Assembly (NCBI RefSeq): GCF_039538765.1
Contig: NZ_BAABCJ010000001.1
Location: 992,001 to 1,056,000 of the forward strand
Direction of reading: 5' to 3'
From: Zhihengliuella alba
GTDB lineage: Bacteria > Actinomycetota > Actinomycetes > Actinomycetales > Micrococcaceae
DNA length: 64,000 nucleotides
In this document: positions 24,211 through 32,989 of the stretch, piece after piece
Position numbering within the stretch: position 1 is the first letter of the stretch
How the letters are laid out: each line of letters begins with the position of its first letter
Notes under the pieces: model-generated
What the model was told of the DNA's origin: nothing
Databases searched by the model: none
Seen by the model: the letters and a program-made list of their open reading frames with translations, nothing else
Made by a program: the position numbers and the translations under genes

Positions 24211-25725
24211 TCAGCGAACGGCGTCGGCCAGTCTCCGGGCGCCGAAGCCGCCTGCGCCAAGACTTCTGGCGATCTCAGCATGCCGATAGGCAGCTGTGGC
24301 CGCGCAGGCCAGCAAGTTCGCCAGTCCGACGGGCGGATGTGTCGCCAGGGTCTGACCAACCAGACCCGTCAACACATCCCCGCTTCCTGCCGTTGCGAGC
24401 GTGGCCGGCGCTGCGTGAACGACCCGCACTTCGCCGTCCGTGGCTGCACAGACCGTACTGGGTCCCTTGAGCAGAACAACGGCTCCGTACGCCTCAGCTG
24501 CGCAACGGGCCCACCTGACCGGGTCGTGGGCTATCTCCGCTCCGGTGACGTCCTCCCCTGCTGCCGACAGCAGCCTTCGCAGCTCCCCTGCATGCGGTGT
24601 GAGGACCGCGAACGGCCTCTCGGCGCGCGTTTGGATTGGCTTCAACGACTGGAGCGCGCTGGCGTCGACAACACATGGAGTGCCGCGCTCGGCGGACGAA
24701 GCGAGAACCGCCTTGATCACTCCATGTTGTCGTGCGTCCTCCCCGATACCCGGCCCCATCGCCCACGCTGAGACACGGCTGGCTGGACCCGCGCGGTCAA
24801 CGGCCGAGTGTTCCATCGCTACGGACTCTGGGACAGCCTCCCCCACGCGCTCCCGGGCTCTCCCCTCCGCTATGACGTAGAGCATGCCGAGACCCGCATT
24901 GACGGCGCTCGTGGCGGACAGAACCGCGGCGCCAGGATATTGATCGGACCCGGCGACCAGCCCGAGTACACCTCGGGAGTACTTGTGGGCGTCCGGCTCT
25001 AGGGCGGTGTCGACAACATCGACCTTTTCCATCAGCCGCGCTGCCGGCTCGCCGAGATACTCGCCGAGTCCGATGTCCACCGTCTCGATCCGTCCGGACA
25101 AGGTCGCTCCCGCGCCGACGACCAGACCGCTCTTCAAGGCACCGAACGTCACCGTCGAATCGGCCCTCAGGACCCCCTCCGTGGCAGCACCGGTATCGGC
25201 GTCTACGCCCGAGGGAAGGTCGCAGGCGATGACGTACGCGTCGTCCCCGACGTCGACCCCCGCCAGCGGCCCGGGCCGACGAGTCTCGGCGTTGTCCGCT
25301 GCTGGAGCTGGCACCCGAGTGCCGGTCCCGAGCACAGCATCGATGACGACGTCGGCCCCGTCGACGGCCGCTCGCACCTCGCGCGAAGTCAGGTCCCCTT
25401 CCGCGCGAATGATGCGGCCGCCTGCCTCCCGCAGGGCGCGCATCCCGTCAGCATGGGCGTCGGGTCCGAGCAGCACCGCGGTGGCGGCGACGCCGCGCCG
25501 CCGGAGCATGGCCAGGGCGTGGAGCCCGTCGCCGCCGTTGTTGCCCTTCCCGACGAATGCCACGACGTGAGCGCCGTAGACTCGGCCGGCCCGGTCGCGC
25601 AGGACAGCGGCAGTGTGCTGGGCCAGCGCGTAGGCGGCACGCTTCATCAGGGCCGGGCCGTGCCCGGCGTCGAGGAGGGGCCGCTCGGCGGCACGGACCT
25701 CTGTACCCGTATAGACGTCGATCAT
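24211..25725 (-). CDS. nnr: Bifunctional NAD(P)H-hydrate epimerase/dehydratase
   Basis: 504 residues repairing damaged NAD(P)H hydrates. The N-terminal epimerase (about 1-215) has VAFVGKGNNGGDGL near 55-67. The C-terminal ADP/ATP-dependent dehydratase has MGPGIGED, LTPHAGELRRLL, LLKGPSTVCA and GSGDVLTGLVGQ. It follows acpS on the same strand by about 40 bases. In related genomes alr usually comes next; here a 14-kb polysaccharide locus intervenes. Confidence 0.94.
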   Translation of the reverse strand: MIDVYTGTEVRAAERPLLDAGHGPALMKRAAYALAQHTAAVLRDRAGRVYGAHVVAFVGKGNNGGDGLHALAMLRRRGVAATAVLLGPDAHADGMRALREAGGRIIRAEGDLTSREVRAAVDGADVVIDAVLGTGTRVPAPAADNAETRRPGPLAGVDVGDDAYVIACDLPSGVDADTGAATEGVLRADSTVTFGALKSGLVVGAGATLSGRIETVDIGLGEYLGEPAARLMEKVDVVDTALEPDAHKYSRGVLGLVAGSDQYPGAAVLSATSAVNAGLGMLYVIAEGRARERVGEAVPESVAMEHSAVDRAGPASRVSAWAMGPGIGEDARQHGVIKAVLASSAERGTPCVVDASALQSLKPIQTRAERPFAVLTPHAGELRRLLSAAGEDVTGAEIAHDPVRWARCAAEAYGAVVLLKGPSTVCAATDGEVRVVHAAPATLATAGSGDVLTGLVGQTLATHPPVGLANLLACAATAAYRHAEIARSLGAGGFGARRLADAVR

Positions 25726-25766
25726 GGCCCCACCTAACCACGGGCACGGCGGCGACTGAAGCCGGA

Positions 25767-26123
25767 CTAGGAGAGTTTCTCGGCGACCACCATCGCGGTG
25801 GCCAGATCACCGTCGTGACTCATCGAGAGGTGCCAGTACTCCACGCCCTTCGCAGCGGCCGCCTGGGCCACCGTTCCGTCCACGAAGATGTGCGGGTCGC
25901 CGGCGTCGTCCTTGACCACCTGGCAGTGCTGCCAGTTCATGCCGACCGGGGCGCCCAGGGCTTTGGCGACAGCCTCCTTGGCGGCGAAGCGGGCAGCCAG
26001 CGACCGGATGGGCAGTTCCCGTTCAGCAGGGACGAAGAGCCGCTCGAGGAGTGCAGGGGTACGTTCCAGCTGCTCCTTGAATCTGGAGACTTCGACAACG
26101 TCCACGCCCACGCCCACAATCAT
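25767..26123 (-). CDS. acpS: Holo-[acyl-carrier-protein] synthase
   Basis: Transfers 4'-phosphopantetheine from CoA to ACP. 118 residues from ATG MIVGVGVDVVEVSRF (Asp8 is the metal ligand), with FAAKEAVAKALG near 59-70 holding the second ligand Glu. An upstream in-frame ATG would add 22 residues of no family similarity and was rejected. Divergent from the DinB-like gene. Confidence 0.93.
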   Translation of the reverse strand: MIVGVGVDVVEVSRFKEQLERTPALLERLFVPAERELPIRSLAARFAAKEAVAKALGAPVGMNWQHCQVVKDDAGDPHIFVDGTVAQAAAAKGVEYWHLSMSHDGDLATAMVVAEKLS

Positions 26124-26182
26124 GGACGTCAGTCTATCGGCGACGCCTCGACAGCCCGGCATGACGGACGTACGGTCGCCGC

Positions 26183-26770
26183 ATGACACGAGAACTGGCG
26201 AGCAGCATCCTGGCCGATGGATTCGACCGCGTCCGCGAGACCGTCGCGGAGATTCTCGAGGCCACGCCGCCTGCGGGGCTCCGCTGGCAGCCCTCGGCCG
26301 GCAGCAATCACATCGCTTGGCTGGTCTGGCACCTCAGCCGCGTCATGGACGACCATATCGTCGGCGTGACAGCCGTCCTCGACGGTGGCGCTCCCCCGGC
26401 CGGCGGCCAGGAGCCGGCTCCCGCCGGACAGGTCTGGCACCTGGACTGGGCGGATCGTTTCGGCCTCCCGTATGCCGTCGACGACTTCGGTCTGGGACAC
26501 ACGCCGGACGACGTTCGAGCGTTCCCGGCCGTCGACGCCGGGCTGCTGGACGGCTACCACGCGGCGGTCCAGGAGCGCGCTGCGGCGTTGCTGGAGCGCC
26601 TCGAGCCCGCGGACTACTCGACCATCTGCGATCTCCGCTGGGACCCTCCGGTCAGCATCGGCGTCCGGCTCGCCAGCGTCCTCAACGACGCAACCCAGCA
26701 CGCAGGGCAGGCCGCCTACGTCAAGGGTCTCTTCGACCGCGGGATCTCTCGGCCTGCCGGGGACAGCTGA
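26183..26770 (+). CDS. DinB-like / DUF664 family protein
   Basis: 195 residues, predicted four-helix bundle. Putative metal-binding histidines lie in LVWHLSRVMDDHI (about 47-59) and DATQHAGQAAYVKGL near 172-186, the layout of DinB/YfiT/mycothiol-transferase relatives. Biochemical role unknown; many actinobacterial homologues are thiol transferases. It stands alone on the plus strand between acpS and glmS. Confidence 0.8.
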   Translation: MTRELASSILADGFDRVRETVAEILEATPPAGLRWQPSAGSNHIAWLVWHLSRVMDDHIVGVTAVLDGGAPPAGGQEPAPAGQVWHLDWADRFGLPYAVDDFGLGHTPDDVRAFPAVDAGLLDGYHAAVQERAAALLERLEPADYSTICDLRWDPPVSIGVRLASVLNDATQHAGQAAYVKGLFDRGISRPAGDS

Positions 26771-26802
26771 ACCCTTCCGGCCATCCGGATGCAGAAACAA
26801 CA

Positions 26803-26828
26803 AGGGCAGCTCCCGGAGGAGCTGCCCT
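26803..26828 (-). terminator. Intrinsic terminator of glmS (possibly bidirectional)
   Basis: A perfect 11-bp stem, AGGGCAGCTCC/GGAGCTGCCCT, with a CGGA loop. On the minus strand it is followed by TTGTTGTTT, so it ends glmS; on the plus strand it lies just after the DinB-like gene. Confidence 0.8.
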
Positions 26829-26863
26829 AGCTGAACCGAACCGTCCTCGGACGGAGTCCCGAA

Positions 26864-28738
26864 CTACTCGACCGTCACCGACTTGGCGAGGTTGCGCGGC
26901 TGGTCGACGTCGAAGCCCTTGGCGGTCGCCAGCTCGCAGGCGAAGATCTGCAGCGGCACCGTGGCCAGCAGCGGCATCAGCAACGTCGGCGTCTCCGGAA
27001 CGTAGAAGACGAACTCGGCGTACTGCTTGACGGCCTCGTCGCCCTCCTCGGCGATGACCAGGGTCTTGGCGCCACGGGCACGGACCTCCTGGATGTTGGA
27101 GACGACCTTCGCGTGCAGCGAGTCGCGACCACGCGGCGACGGCACCACCACGAACACCGGCTGACCGTCGTCGATCAGGGCGATCGGGCCGTGCTTGAGC
27201 TCGCCCGCGGCGAAGCCCTCGGCGTGGATGTACGCGATCTCCTTGAGCTTGAGCGCGCCCTCCATGGCCACCGGGTAGCCCACGTGGCGGCCGAGGAACA
27301 GCACCGACTGGTTCTCGGCCATCGAGACGGCCAGATCCTTGATCTCGTCGCCCCGGTCCAGGATGTCCTGGATCTTGGCCGGGATCTTGCCGAGGTCCGC
27401 CAGGATGTCCTTGATCTGCCCGGTGAAGAGGTTTCCGCGCAGATGCGCCAGGTACAGGCCGAGGATGTAGGTCGCGGTGATCTGGGCCAGGAACGCCTTG
27501 GTCGATGCGACGGCGATCTCGGGGCCGGCATGCGTGTACAGGACGGCGTCCGACTCACGCGGGATCGTGGACCCGTTGGTGTTGCAGATCGAGAGCGTCT
27601 TGGCGCCCTGCTCCTTGGCGTAGCGGACGGCCATGAGCGTGTCCATGGTCTCGCCGGACTGGGAGATCGAGACGATCAGGGTCTTCTCGTCCACGATCGG
27701 CTCGCGGTAGCGGAACTCGTGCGAGAGCTCGACCTCGACCGGGATCCGGCACCACGACTCGATCGCGTACTTGGCCACGGAGCCGGCGTAGGCCGAGGTG
27801 CCGCAGGCCAGCACGATGATCTTGGAGATGCCCTTGAGCTCCTCCGGATCGATGCGCAGCTCGTCGAGCGTCAGGCGTCCCTCGGCATCGGCGCGGCCGA
27901 GCAGCGTGTCGGCGACGGCTGCCGGCTGGTCGTGGATCTCCTTGGCCATGAAGGAATCGAATCCGCCCTTCTCGGCGGCCGCGGCATCCCAGTCCACGGT
28001 GAACTCCTTGCCCTCGGCCGGCTGGCCGAAGAAGTCGGTGATCTCGTGGGCGTCGGGGGTGATGGTGACGATCTGGTCCTGGCCCAGCTCGACGGCGCGA
28101 CGCGTGAAGTCGATGAAGCCGGAGACGTCGGAGCCCAGGAAGTTCTCGTTCTCGCCCAGGCCCACGACCAGCGGGGAGTTGCGGCGGGATGCGACGACCA
28201 CGCCAGGGTGGTCGCGGTGGACGGCGAGCAGCGTGAAGGCGCCCTCGAGCTTGCGGGAAGCGATCTGCAGGGACTTCGTCAGGTCCTGCGCGCCCTCGCC
28301 GCGGTAGATGTCGCCCAGCAGGACGGCGGCGACCTCGGTGTCCGTCTCCGAGAGGAAGGTGTGGCCCTTGGCCAGCAGCTCCTGCTTGATCTCGGCGAAG
28401 TTCTCGATGATGCCATTGTGAATGACGGCCAGGTTGCCGCTGTCCGCGAGGTGCGGGTGCGCGTTCTGGTCGGTGGGGCCGCCGTGGGTGGCCCAGCGGG
28501 TGTGCCCGATGCCCGTGAGGGAGGCGCTCAGCGGCTCCTCCTCGATCACGTTGATGAGGTTCGCGAGCTTGCCCGACTTCTTGCGAGCCTCGATGCCCTG
28601 ATCGGTCAGGACCGCGACGCCGGCAGAGTCGTAGCCGCGGTACTCCAGGCGGCGCAGGCCCTCGAGGACCACATCGAGGGCGCCGTGGTCGCCCGTCGTC
28701 TTAGAAGAATGGCCAACATAGCCTACGATTCCACACAT
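26864..28738 (-). CDS. glmS: Glutamine-fructose-6-phosphate aminotransferase (isomerizing)
   Basis: First committed step to UDP-GlcNAc. 624 residues: an N-terminal glutaminase with nucleophile Cys2 (MCGIVGYVG) and HTRWATHG, then two SIS isomerase domains (ACGTSAYAG, SQSGETMDTL, TKAFLAQ) and C-terminal RNLAKSVTVE. Divergent from coaA with about 117 bases between starts. Other pathway member glmM lies about 2.7 kb to the right. Confidence 0.97.
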   Translation of the reverse strand: MCGIVGYVGHSSKTTGDHGALDVVLEGLRRLEYRGYDSAGVAVLTDQGIEARKKSGKLANLINVIEEEPLSASLTGIGHTRWATHGGPTDQNAHPHLADSGNLAVIHNGIIENFAEIKQELLAKGHTFLSETDTEVAAVLLGDIYRGEGAQDLTKSLQIASRKLEGAFTLLAVHRDHPGVVVASRRNSPLVVGLGENENFLGSDVSGFIDFTRRAVELGQDQIVTITPDAHEITDFFGQPAEGKEFTVDWDAAAAEKGGFDSFMAKEIHDQPAAVADTLLGRADAEGRLTLDELRIDPEELKGISKIIVLACGTSAYAGSVAKYAIESWCRIPVEVELSHEFRYREPIVDEKTLIVSISQSGETMDTLMAVRYAKEQGAKTLSICNTNGSTIPRESDAVLYTHAGPEIAVASTKAFLAQITATYILGLYLAHLRGNLFTGQIKDILADLGKIPAKIQDILDRGDEIKDLAVSMAENQSVLFLGRHVGYPVAMEGALKLKEIAYIHAEGFAAGELKHGPIALIDDGQPVFVVVPSPRGRDSLHAKVVSNIQEVRARGAKTLVIAEEGDEAVKQYAEFVFYVPETPTLLMPLLATVPLQIFACELATAKGFDVDQPRNLAKSVTVE

Positions 28739-28855
28739 GCCCCCAAGGGTACCGTCTTGGAAACCGGCTCGTGGAATCGCCCCTGCTGGCGCGGAGGGTG
28801 CGGCCGCCGGGTGACCGCGAACAGGTCGCTGCGCGGACTTTGGCAGAATGGGCGG

Positions 28856-29815
28856 GTGACTTCCCCCCGGCTGACAGACAACGGCGTCTCCCCCTTCGTG
28901 GAATTGGAGCGGGACACCTGGGCCCGCCTCGCCAATTCCATCGAGCAGCCGCTGGACGAATCCGACCTCGACCGCCTACGCGGTCTGGGCGACCAACTCG
29001 ACCTCGCCGAGGTCAGCGACGTGTATCTGCCGCTCTCTCGGCTCCTCTACCTCTATGTTCAGGCAGCTGGCGAGCTGCACAGCGCGACCACCACGTTCCT
29101 CGGCGAGGAGACCCAGCGGACGCCCTTCGTCATCGGCGTCGCCGGTTCCGTCGCGGTCGGGAAATCGACCACCGCCCGCGTGCTCCAGGAGCTGCTCCGC
29201 CGCTGGCCGGACACGCCCAATGTGCAACTCGTCACGACCGACGGCTTCCTCTACCCGAATGAGGAGCTGGAGCGTCGCGGCATCATGCACCGCAAGGGTT
29301 TCCCGGAGTCCTACGATCGGCGGCGGCTCCTGCGCTTCGTCGCCGAGGTGAAATCCGGTGCCGACGAGGTCCGGGCCCCCATGTACTCGCACCTGACCTA
29401 CAACATCCTCCGTGACGAGGAGGTCGTGGTCCGCCGCCCGGACGTCCTCATCCTGGAGGGCCTCAACGTCCTCGCACCGGCGCGCGTCAGATCGGACGGG
29501 ACCACCGGTCTGGCGTTGAGCGACTTCTTCGATTTCTCCGTGTACGTCGATGCCCGAGGCCAGGACATCGAGGAGTGGTATGTCCAGCGCTTCATGCGTC
29601 TCCGCAGCGGTGCCTTCGCCGATCCGGCCTCCTACTTCCACCGGTACGCCACGCTGTCCGACGAGGACGCCCGCTCGACGGCGCTGAGGATCTGGCGCAG
29701 CATCAACGAGCCGAACCTCCGGGAGAACGTCCTCCCGACGCGGGGGCGGGCCCAGCTGGTCCTGACGAAGAGCCCTGACCACTCGATTCGACGCATCCTG
29801 TTGAGGAAAATTTAA
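28856..29815 (+). CDS. coaA: Pantothenate kinase, type I
   Basis: ATP-dependent phosphorylation of pantothenate, first step of CoA synthesis. 319 residues from GTG (TSPRLTDNG). P-loop GSVAVGKS (97-104), TTDGFLYPN, GFPESYD, APMYSHLTYNI, LEGLNVL and YFHRYATLS are all CoaA blocks. The open frame extends 1.7 kb upstream antisense to glmS, a codon-bias artefact. The mscL start follows 47 bases later. Confidence 0.95.
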   Translation: MTSPRLTDNGVSPFVELERDTWARLANSIEQPLDESDLDRLRGLGDQLDLAEVSDVYLPLSRLLYLYVQAAGELHSATTTFLGEETQRTPFVIGVAGSVAVGKSTTARVLQELLRRWPDTPNVQLVTTDGFLYPNEELERRGIMHRKGFPESYDRRRLLRFVAEVKSGADEVRAPMYSHLTYNILRDEEVVVRRPDVLILEGLNVLAPARVRSDGTTGLALSDFFDFSVYVDARGQDIEEWYVQRFMRLRSGAFADPASYFHRYATLSDEDARSTALRIWRSINEPNLRENVLPTRGRAQLVLTKSPDHSIRRILLRKI

Positions 29816-29862
29816 CTGCGGCGCAATCCGGCCAGTCTGACGGCGGCCGGTACTCTGACAGC

Positions 29863-30240
29863 ATGATTCAGGGATTCAAGGAATTCATCATGAAGGGCAA
29901 CGTCGTCGACCTTGCCGTCGCCGTCGTCATGGGCGCCGCATTCGGCGCCGTCATCACCGCACTCGTGGACAGCATCATCATGCCGCTGATCTCCATGCTG
30001 GTCGGCGCCCCGAACTTCGACGAGTTCCTCGTCTTCGGACAGGTGAGGTTCGGCGTCTTCCTCACTGCGCTCGTGAACTTCCTCCTCATCGCCGCAGCGA
30101 TCTACTTCATCGTCGTGCTGCCGATGAACAAGATGATCGAGCGCCGCAACCGCCGTCTCGGCATCTCCGAGGAGGAGGAAGCCGTGGATCCGCAGATCGC
30201 ACTGCTCACCGAGATCCGCGACAGCCTCCAGACGCGCTGA
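29863..30240 (+). CDS. mscL: Large-conductance mechanosensitive channel
   Basis: Homopentameric osmotic release valve. 125 residues: N-terminal helix IQGFKEFIMKGNVVDLAVAVVMG, pore helix TM1 (about 15-38), a short periplasmic loop, TM2 (about 62-85) and a cytoplasmic helix rich in Arg/Glu. Length and arrangement are standard. A strong terminator follows. Confidence 0.96.
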   Translation: MIQGFKEFIMKGNVVDLAVAVVMGAAFGAVITALVDSIIMPLISMLVGAPNFDEFLVFGQVRFGVFLTALVNFLLIAAAIYFIVVLPMNKMIERRNRRLGISEEEEAVDPQIALLTEIRDSLQTR

Positions 30241-30256
30241 CCCCTCCCCGATATTC

Positions 30257-30296
30257 GGGCGGTACCGGCTTCACTGCCGGTACCGCCCCTTTCTTT
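30257..30296 (+). terminator. Intrinsic terminator after mscL
   Basis: A perfect 13-bp stem, GGGCGGTACCGGC/GCCGGTACCGCCC, with a 6-base loop followed by CTTTCTTTT on the plus strand. Confidence 0.92.
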
Positions 30297-30354
30297 TGCC
30301 GTACCATCAGAGGAACGCATGACGCGATAATGCACTCGGGCAGAAGCCCACGGG

Positions 30355-31344
30355 GTGTTTCAGGGGGGCAACTTGGATCTACGGCTCGATGACGCCGTGC
30401 CTCTGGCCGCCGCACTCACCTTCCACGAATGCCGCCGACTGAATATCGCAGCTCTCCTGCTCAAGGGAACACCTGCCAGCGATATCGGGGTACGACCACC
30501 CAAGGTGCCGGGCGACGTCGACGTCCTCCTCGAGCGTACGGACGCACAACGGCTCATGGAAGCACTGCAGGGCCGAGGATGGCTTGAGCGGCCTGTCACC
30601 CACGAGGGCGATCATCCCATTCACTCGATCACGCTGTATCACCCGCGCTGGCCCTGCGACATCGATATCCATTTCGCTTTCCCGGGAATGGACGATGACC
30701 CCCGTTCGGCGTTCCGGGCCCTCTGGGAATGCCGGCGCGAAACGGCACTTGCCGGTCAACCGGTGAATGCCTTGGACATCACGGGCAGCACGCTGATCCA
30801 GGCTCTGCACGCGCTCCGAGAGATCCACAAGGAATCGAATCGGCGTGAACTGGCGTTCCTCCTCGAGGACGCGCGCCGGCCGCGCTGGTCGGACCTGCAA
30901 CCGCTCGCATCCGCCACGCAGTCTCTGGGCGCCCTACGGCCCTACATCGCCCAGGGGTTCCCCGAGGTCAACACGGCAGCACTGCCCGACCCGAGCCACC
31001 GCTGGCTCCTCCGCGCCGGCATCTCAGCTCCCGGCGTACACCGCATGCTGTTCTTAAAGAACCTTCCGTGGCGGCAACGACCCGCGTACGTGTGGCGGGC
31101 TCTCATTCCGTCGAGGGAGATGTTGGCCAGTCTCGACATCACGCTTCTCGAAGCCGACCAAGCTGCACTGTGGACCGCACGCCGTCGGCGTTTGAAGCGC
31201 TTCGTGGCAAGTGGGGCGTCCGTCTTCCGGCAGTGGCTGAAGTTCCGCCCCCAGACCAGGAACCAACGGCAGCACGCCTTCGACGAGGGCACGCAGAACA
31301 CCCCGCCCCTGCCCGATGAGAACGCGGCCGGACGGCGGGACTGA
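30355..31344 (+). CDS. Nucleotidyltransferase-like family protein (NTP_transf_5 type)
   Basis: 329 residues. N-terminal LLLKGTPASDI and the VPGDVDVLLER segment (about residues 46-56) resemble the nucleotidyltransferase fold of a poorly characterised family often found near polysaccharide or peptide-modification loci. WPCDIDIHFAF near 104 gives the extra acidic strand. The C-terminal third is Arg-rich with no recognised motif. The start is a GTG; a TTG six codons later has a better GGGGGG ribosome site. It is isolated between mscL and glmM and its base composition is lower in GC than its neighbours. Substrate unknown. Confidence 0.7.
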   Translation: MFQGGNLDLRLDDAVPLAAALTFHECRRLNIAALLLKGTPASDIGVRPPKVPGDVDVLLERTDAQRLMEALQGRGWLERPVTHEGDHPIHSITLYHPRWPCDIDIHFAFPGMDDDPRSAFRALWECRRETALAGQPVNALDITGSTLIQALHALREIHKESNRRELAFLLEDARRPRWSDLQPLASATQSLGALRPYIAQGFPEVNTAALPDPSHRWLLRAGISAPGVHRMLFLKNLPWRQRPAYVWRALIPSREMLASLDITLLEADQAALWTARRRRLKRFVASGASVFRQWLKFRPQTRNQRQHAFDEGTQNTPPLPDENAAGRRD

Positions 31345-31424
31345 TCCAGCTACGGCGCAGGCGGCGCAGGTTCGAGGCTGTGGCCGTTCCCCGATCGATC
31401 TCCATGGCCGCGGCTTAACGAGGA

Positions 31425-31462
31425 AGCGGGGCGGACATCCGATGATCGGTGTCCGTCCCGCT
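31425..31462 (-). terminator. Hairpin terminator between convergent genes, ends glmM
   Basis: A 13-bp stem, AGCGGGGCGGACA/TGTCCGTCCCGCT (one G-T pair), with a 12-base loop. It lies just downstream of the glmM stop and 80 bases after the plus-strand nucleotidyltransferase; the T content on both sides is modest, so it may serve both. Confidence 0.7.
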
Positions 31463-31488
31463 TTCGTTGAAGCTACTGAGTGCCGGGG

Positions 31489-32844
31489 TCAGGCCTTCGC
31501 GAGGTTGAGCTCGGTCTGCACCACGGCGGCCAGCTGGCGCGCCATGGCTTCAGCGACCTCCAGCTCGGTCGCCTCGACCATCACGCGGACCACCGGCTCG
31601 GTGCCGGAGGGGCGCAGCAGGACGCGCCCGGTGGCTCCCAGCTCGGCCTCCACGGCCTGGACCGCATCGGCCACGGCAGGGTTCACCTTGGCGCTGTCCT
31701 TGTCCACGTCCTTCACGTTGATCAGGACCTGCGGCAGCACCGTCATGGACGCCGCGAGCTCCTTGAGCGTCTTGCCGGTCGCCTTCACCCGGGCCGCGAG
31801 CTGCAGGCCGGTGAGGACGCCGTCCCCCGTGGTGGCGTAGTCGGAGAAGATCACGTGCCCGGACTGCTCGCCGCCGAGGTTGAACCCGTCCGCGCGCATC
31901 GCCTCCAGGACGTAGCGGTCTCCCACGCCGGTCTCGCGCATGCTGATGCCTGCCTCGGCCATGGCGAGCTTCAGGCCCAGGTTGCTCATCACGGTGGCGA
32001 CCAGCGTGTCATCCTTCAGCCGGCCGCTCTCCTTGAGGGCCATGGCCATGATCGCCATGATCTGGTCGCCGTTAACGACCGTCCCCTCGTGGTCCACGGC
32101 CAGGCAGCGGTCGGCGTCGCCGTCGTGCGCGATCCCGAGGTCCGCGCCGTGCTCCAGCACAGCGGCCTGGAGGTGCTCCAGGTGGGTGGATCCGTAGCCG
32201 TCGTTGATGTTGACGCCGTCCGGCTCCGCGCCGATGACCACGATCTCCGCGCCGGCGTCCGTGAAGACCTGCGGGGAGCAGCCGCTCGCCGCACCGTGGG
32301 CGCAGTCCAGGACCACCTTCAGGCCGTCCAGCCGGTTCGGCAGCGTGCCCAGCAGGTGCATGACGTAGCGGTCCTCGGCGTCCGCGAACCGGCGGATGCG
32401 GCCCACCTCGCCACCCAGCGGACGCGGCGGATCCAGCTCCAGCTGGGCCTCGATCGCGTCCTCGAGGGCGTCGTCCAGCTTCTGGCCGCCGCGGGCCAGG
32501 AACTTGATCCCGTTGTCCGGGGCCGGATTGTGGGACGCGGAGATCATCACGCCGAAGTCGGCGTCCAGGTCCGCGACCAGGTAGGCGGCGGCCGGCGTCG
32601 GGAGCGTCCCGGCGTCGAACACGTCGATACCCGCTGCGGCGAGGCCTGCCTCCATGGCGGCCGAGATGAAGTCGCCGCTGATCCGCGGGTCCTTCGCCAC
32701 CACGGCCACGGGCCGCCTGCCGGCCTCGACCTGATTGAACCCGAGGACCACTGCCGCGGCCTGCGCCAGCGACATGGCCAGCTGCGGGGTGATCAGTCCG
32801 TTGGCTTTTCCACGGACGCCGTCCGTGCCGAATAGTCTGCTCAT
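31489..32844 (-). CDS. glmM: Phosphoglucosamine mutase
   Basis: Converts glucosamine-6-phosphate to glucosamine-1-phosphate for UDP-GlcNAc. 451 residues: MSRLFGTDGVRGKANG, phospho-Ser104 in MISASHNPAPDNG, the metal loop DGDADR (DGDADRCLAVD), GEQSGHVIFSDY, and RPSGTEPVVRVMVEA at the C-terminus. Follows rpsI on the same strand after a hairpin. Confidence 0.97.
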   Translation of the reverse strand: MSRLFGTDGVRGKANGLITPQLAMSLAQAAAVVLGFNQVEAGRRPVAVVAKDPRISGDFISAAMEAGLAAAGIDVFDAGTLPTPAAAYLVADLDADFGVMISASHNPAPDNGIKFLARGGQKLDDALEDAIEAQLELDPPRPLGGEVGRIRRFADAEDRYVMHLLGTLPNRLDGLKVVLDCAHGAASGCSPQVFTDAGAEIVVIGAEPDGVNINDGYGSTHLEHLQAAVLEHGADLGIAHDGDADRCLAVDHEGTVVNGDQIMAIMAMALKESGRLKDDTLVATVMSNLGLKLAMAEAGISMRETGVGDRYVLEAMRADGFNLGGEQSGHVIFSDYATTGDGVLTGLQLAARVKATGKTLKELAASMTVLPQVLINVKDVDKDSAKVNPAVADAVQAVEAELGATGRVLLRPSGTEPVVRVMVEATELEVAEAMARQLAAVVQTELNLAKA

Positions 32845-32932
32845 CGTTGCCTATCATACGACCGGATAGAGATAATCGTGCGCACGCATCGGTCCGGATC
32901 TGCAAATGGGTGCGCAGCGCGCCCCGGAACGC

Positions 32933-32966
32933 GGAAGGCCCCGCAATCGAGATTGCGGGGCCTTCC
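32933..32966 (-). terminator. Hairpin terminator after rpsI
   Basis: A perfect 15-bp stem, GGAAGGCCCCGCAAT/ATTGCGGGGCCTTCC, with a CGAG loop. There is no T-run on the minus strand, as is common in high-GC actinobacteria. Confidence 0.75.
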
Positions 32967-32989
32967 GGTACCAGAAGCGGTAATGCGGC

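Noticed and set aside
27113..28855. 1.7-kb open frame upstream of and in frame with coaA, antisense to glmS
   Set aside because: It mirrors glmS codon structure (GC-rich third positions leave the reverse strand open); CoaA similarity begins only at the GTG at 28856.
31054..31301. Minus-strand ORFs opposite the nucleotidyltransferase gene
   Set aside because: Short, no ribosome site, and no recognisable family.
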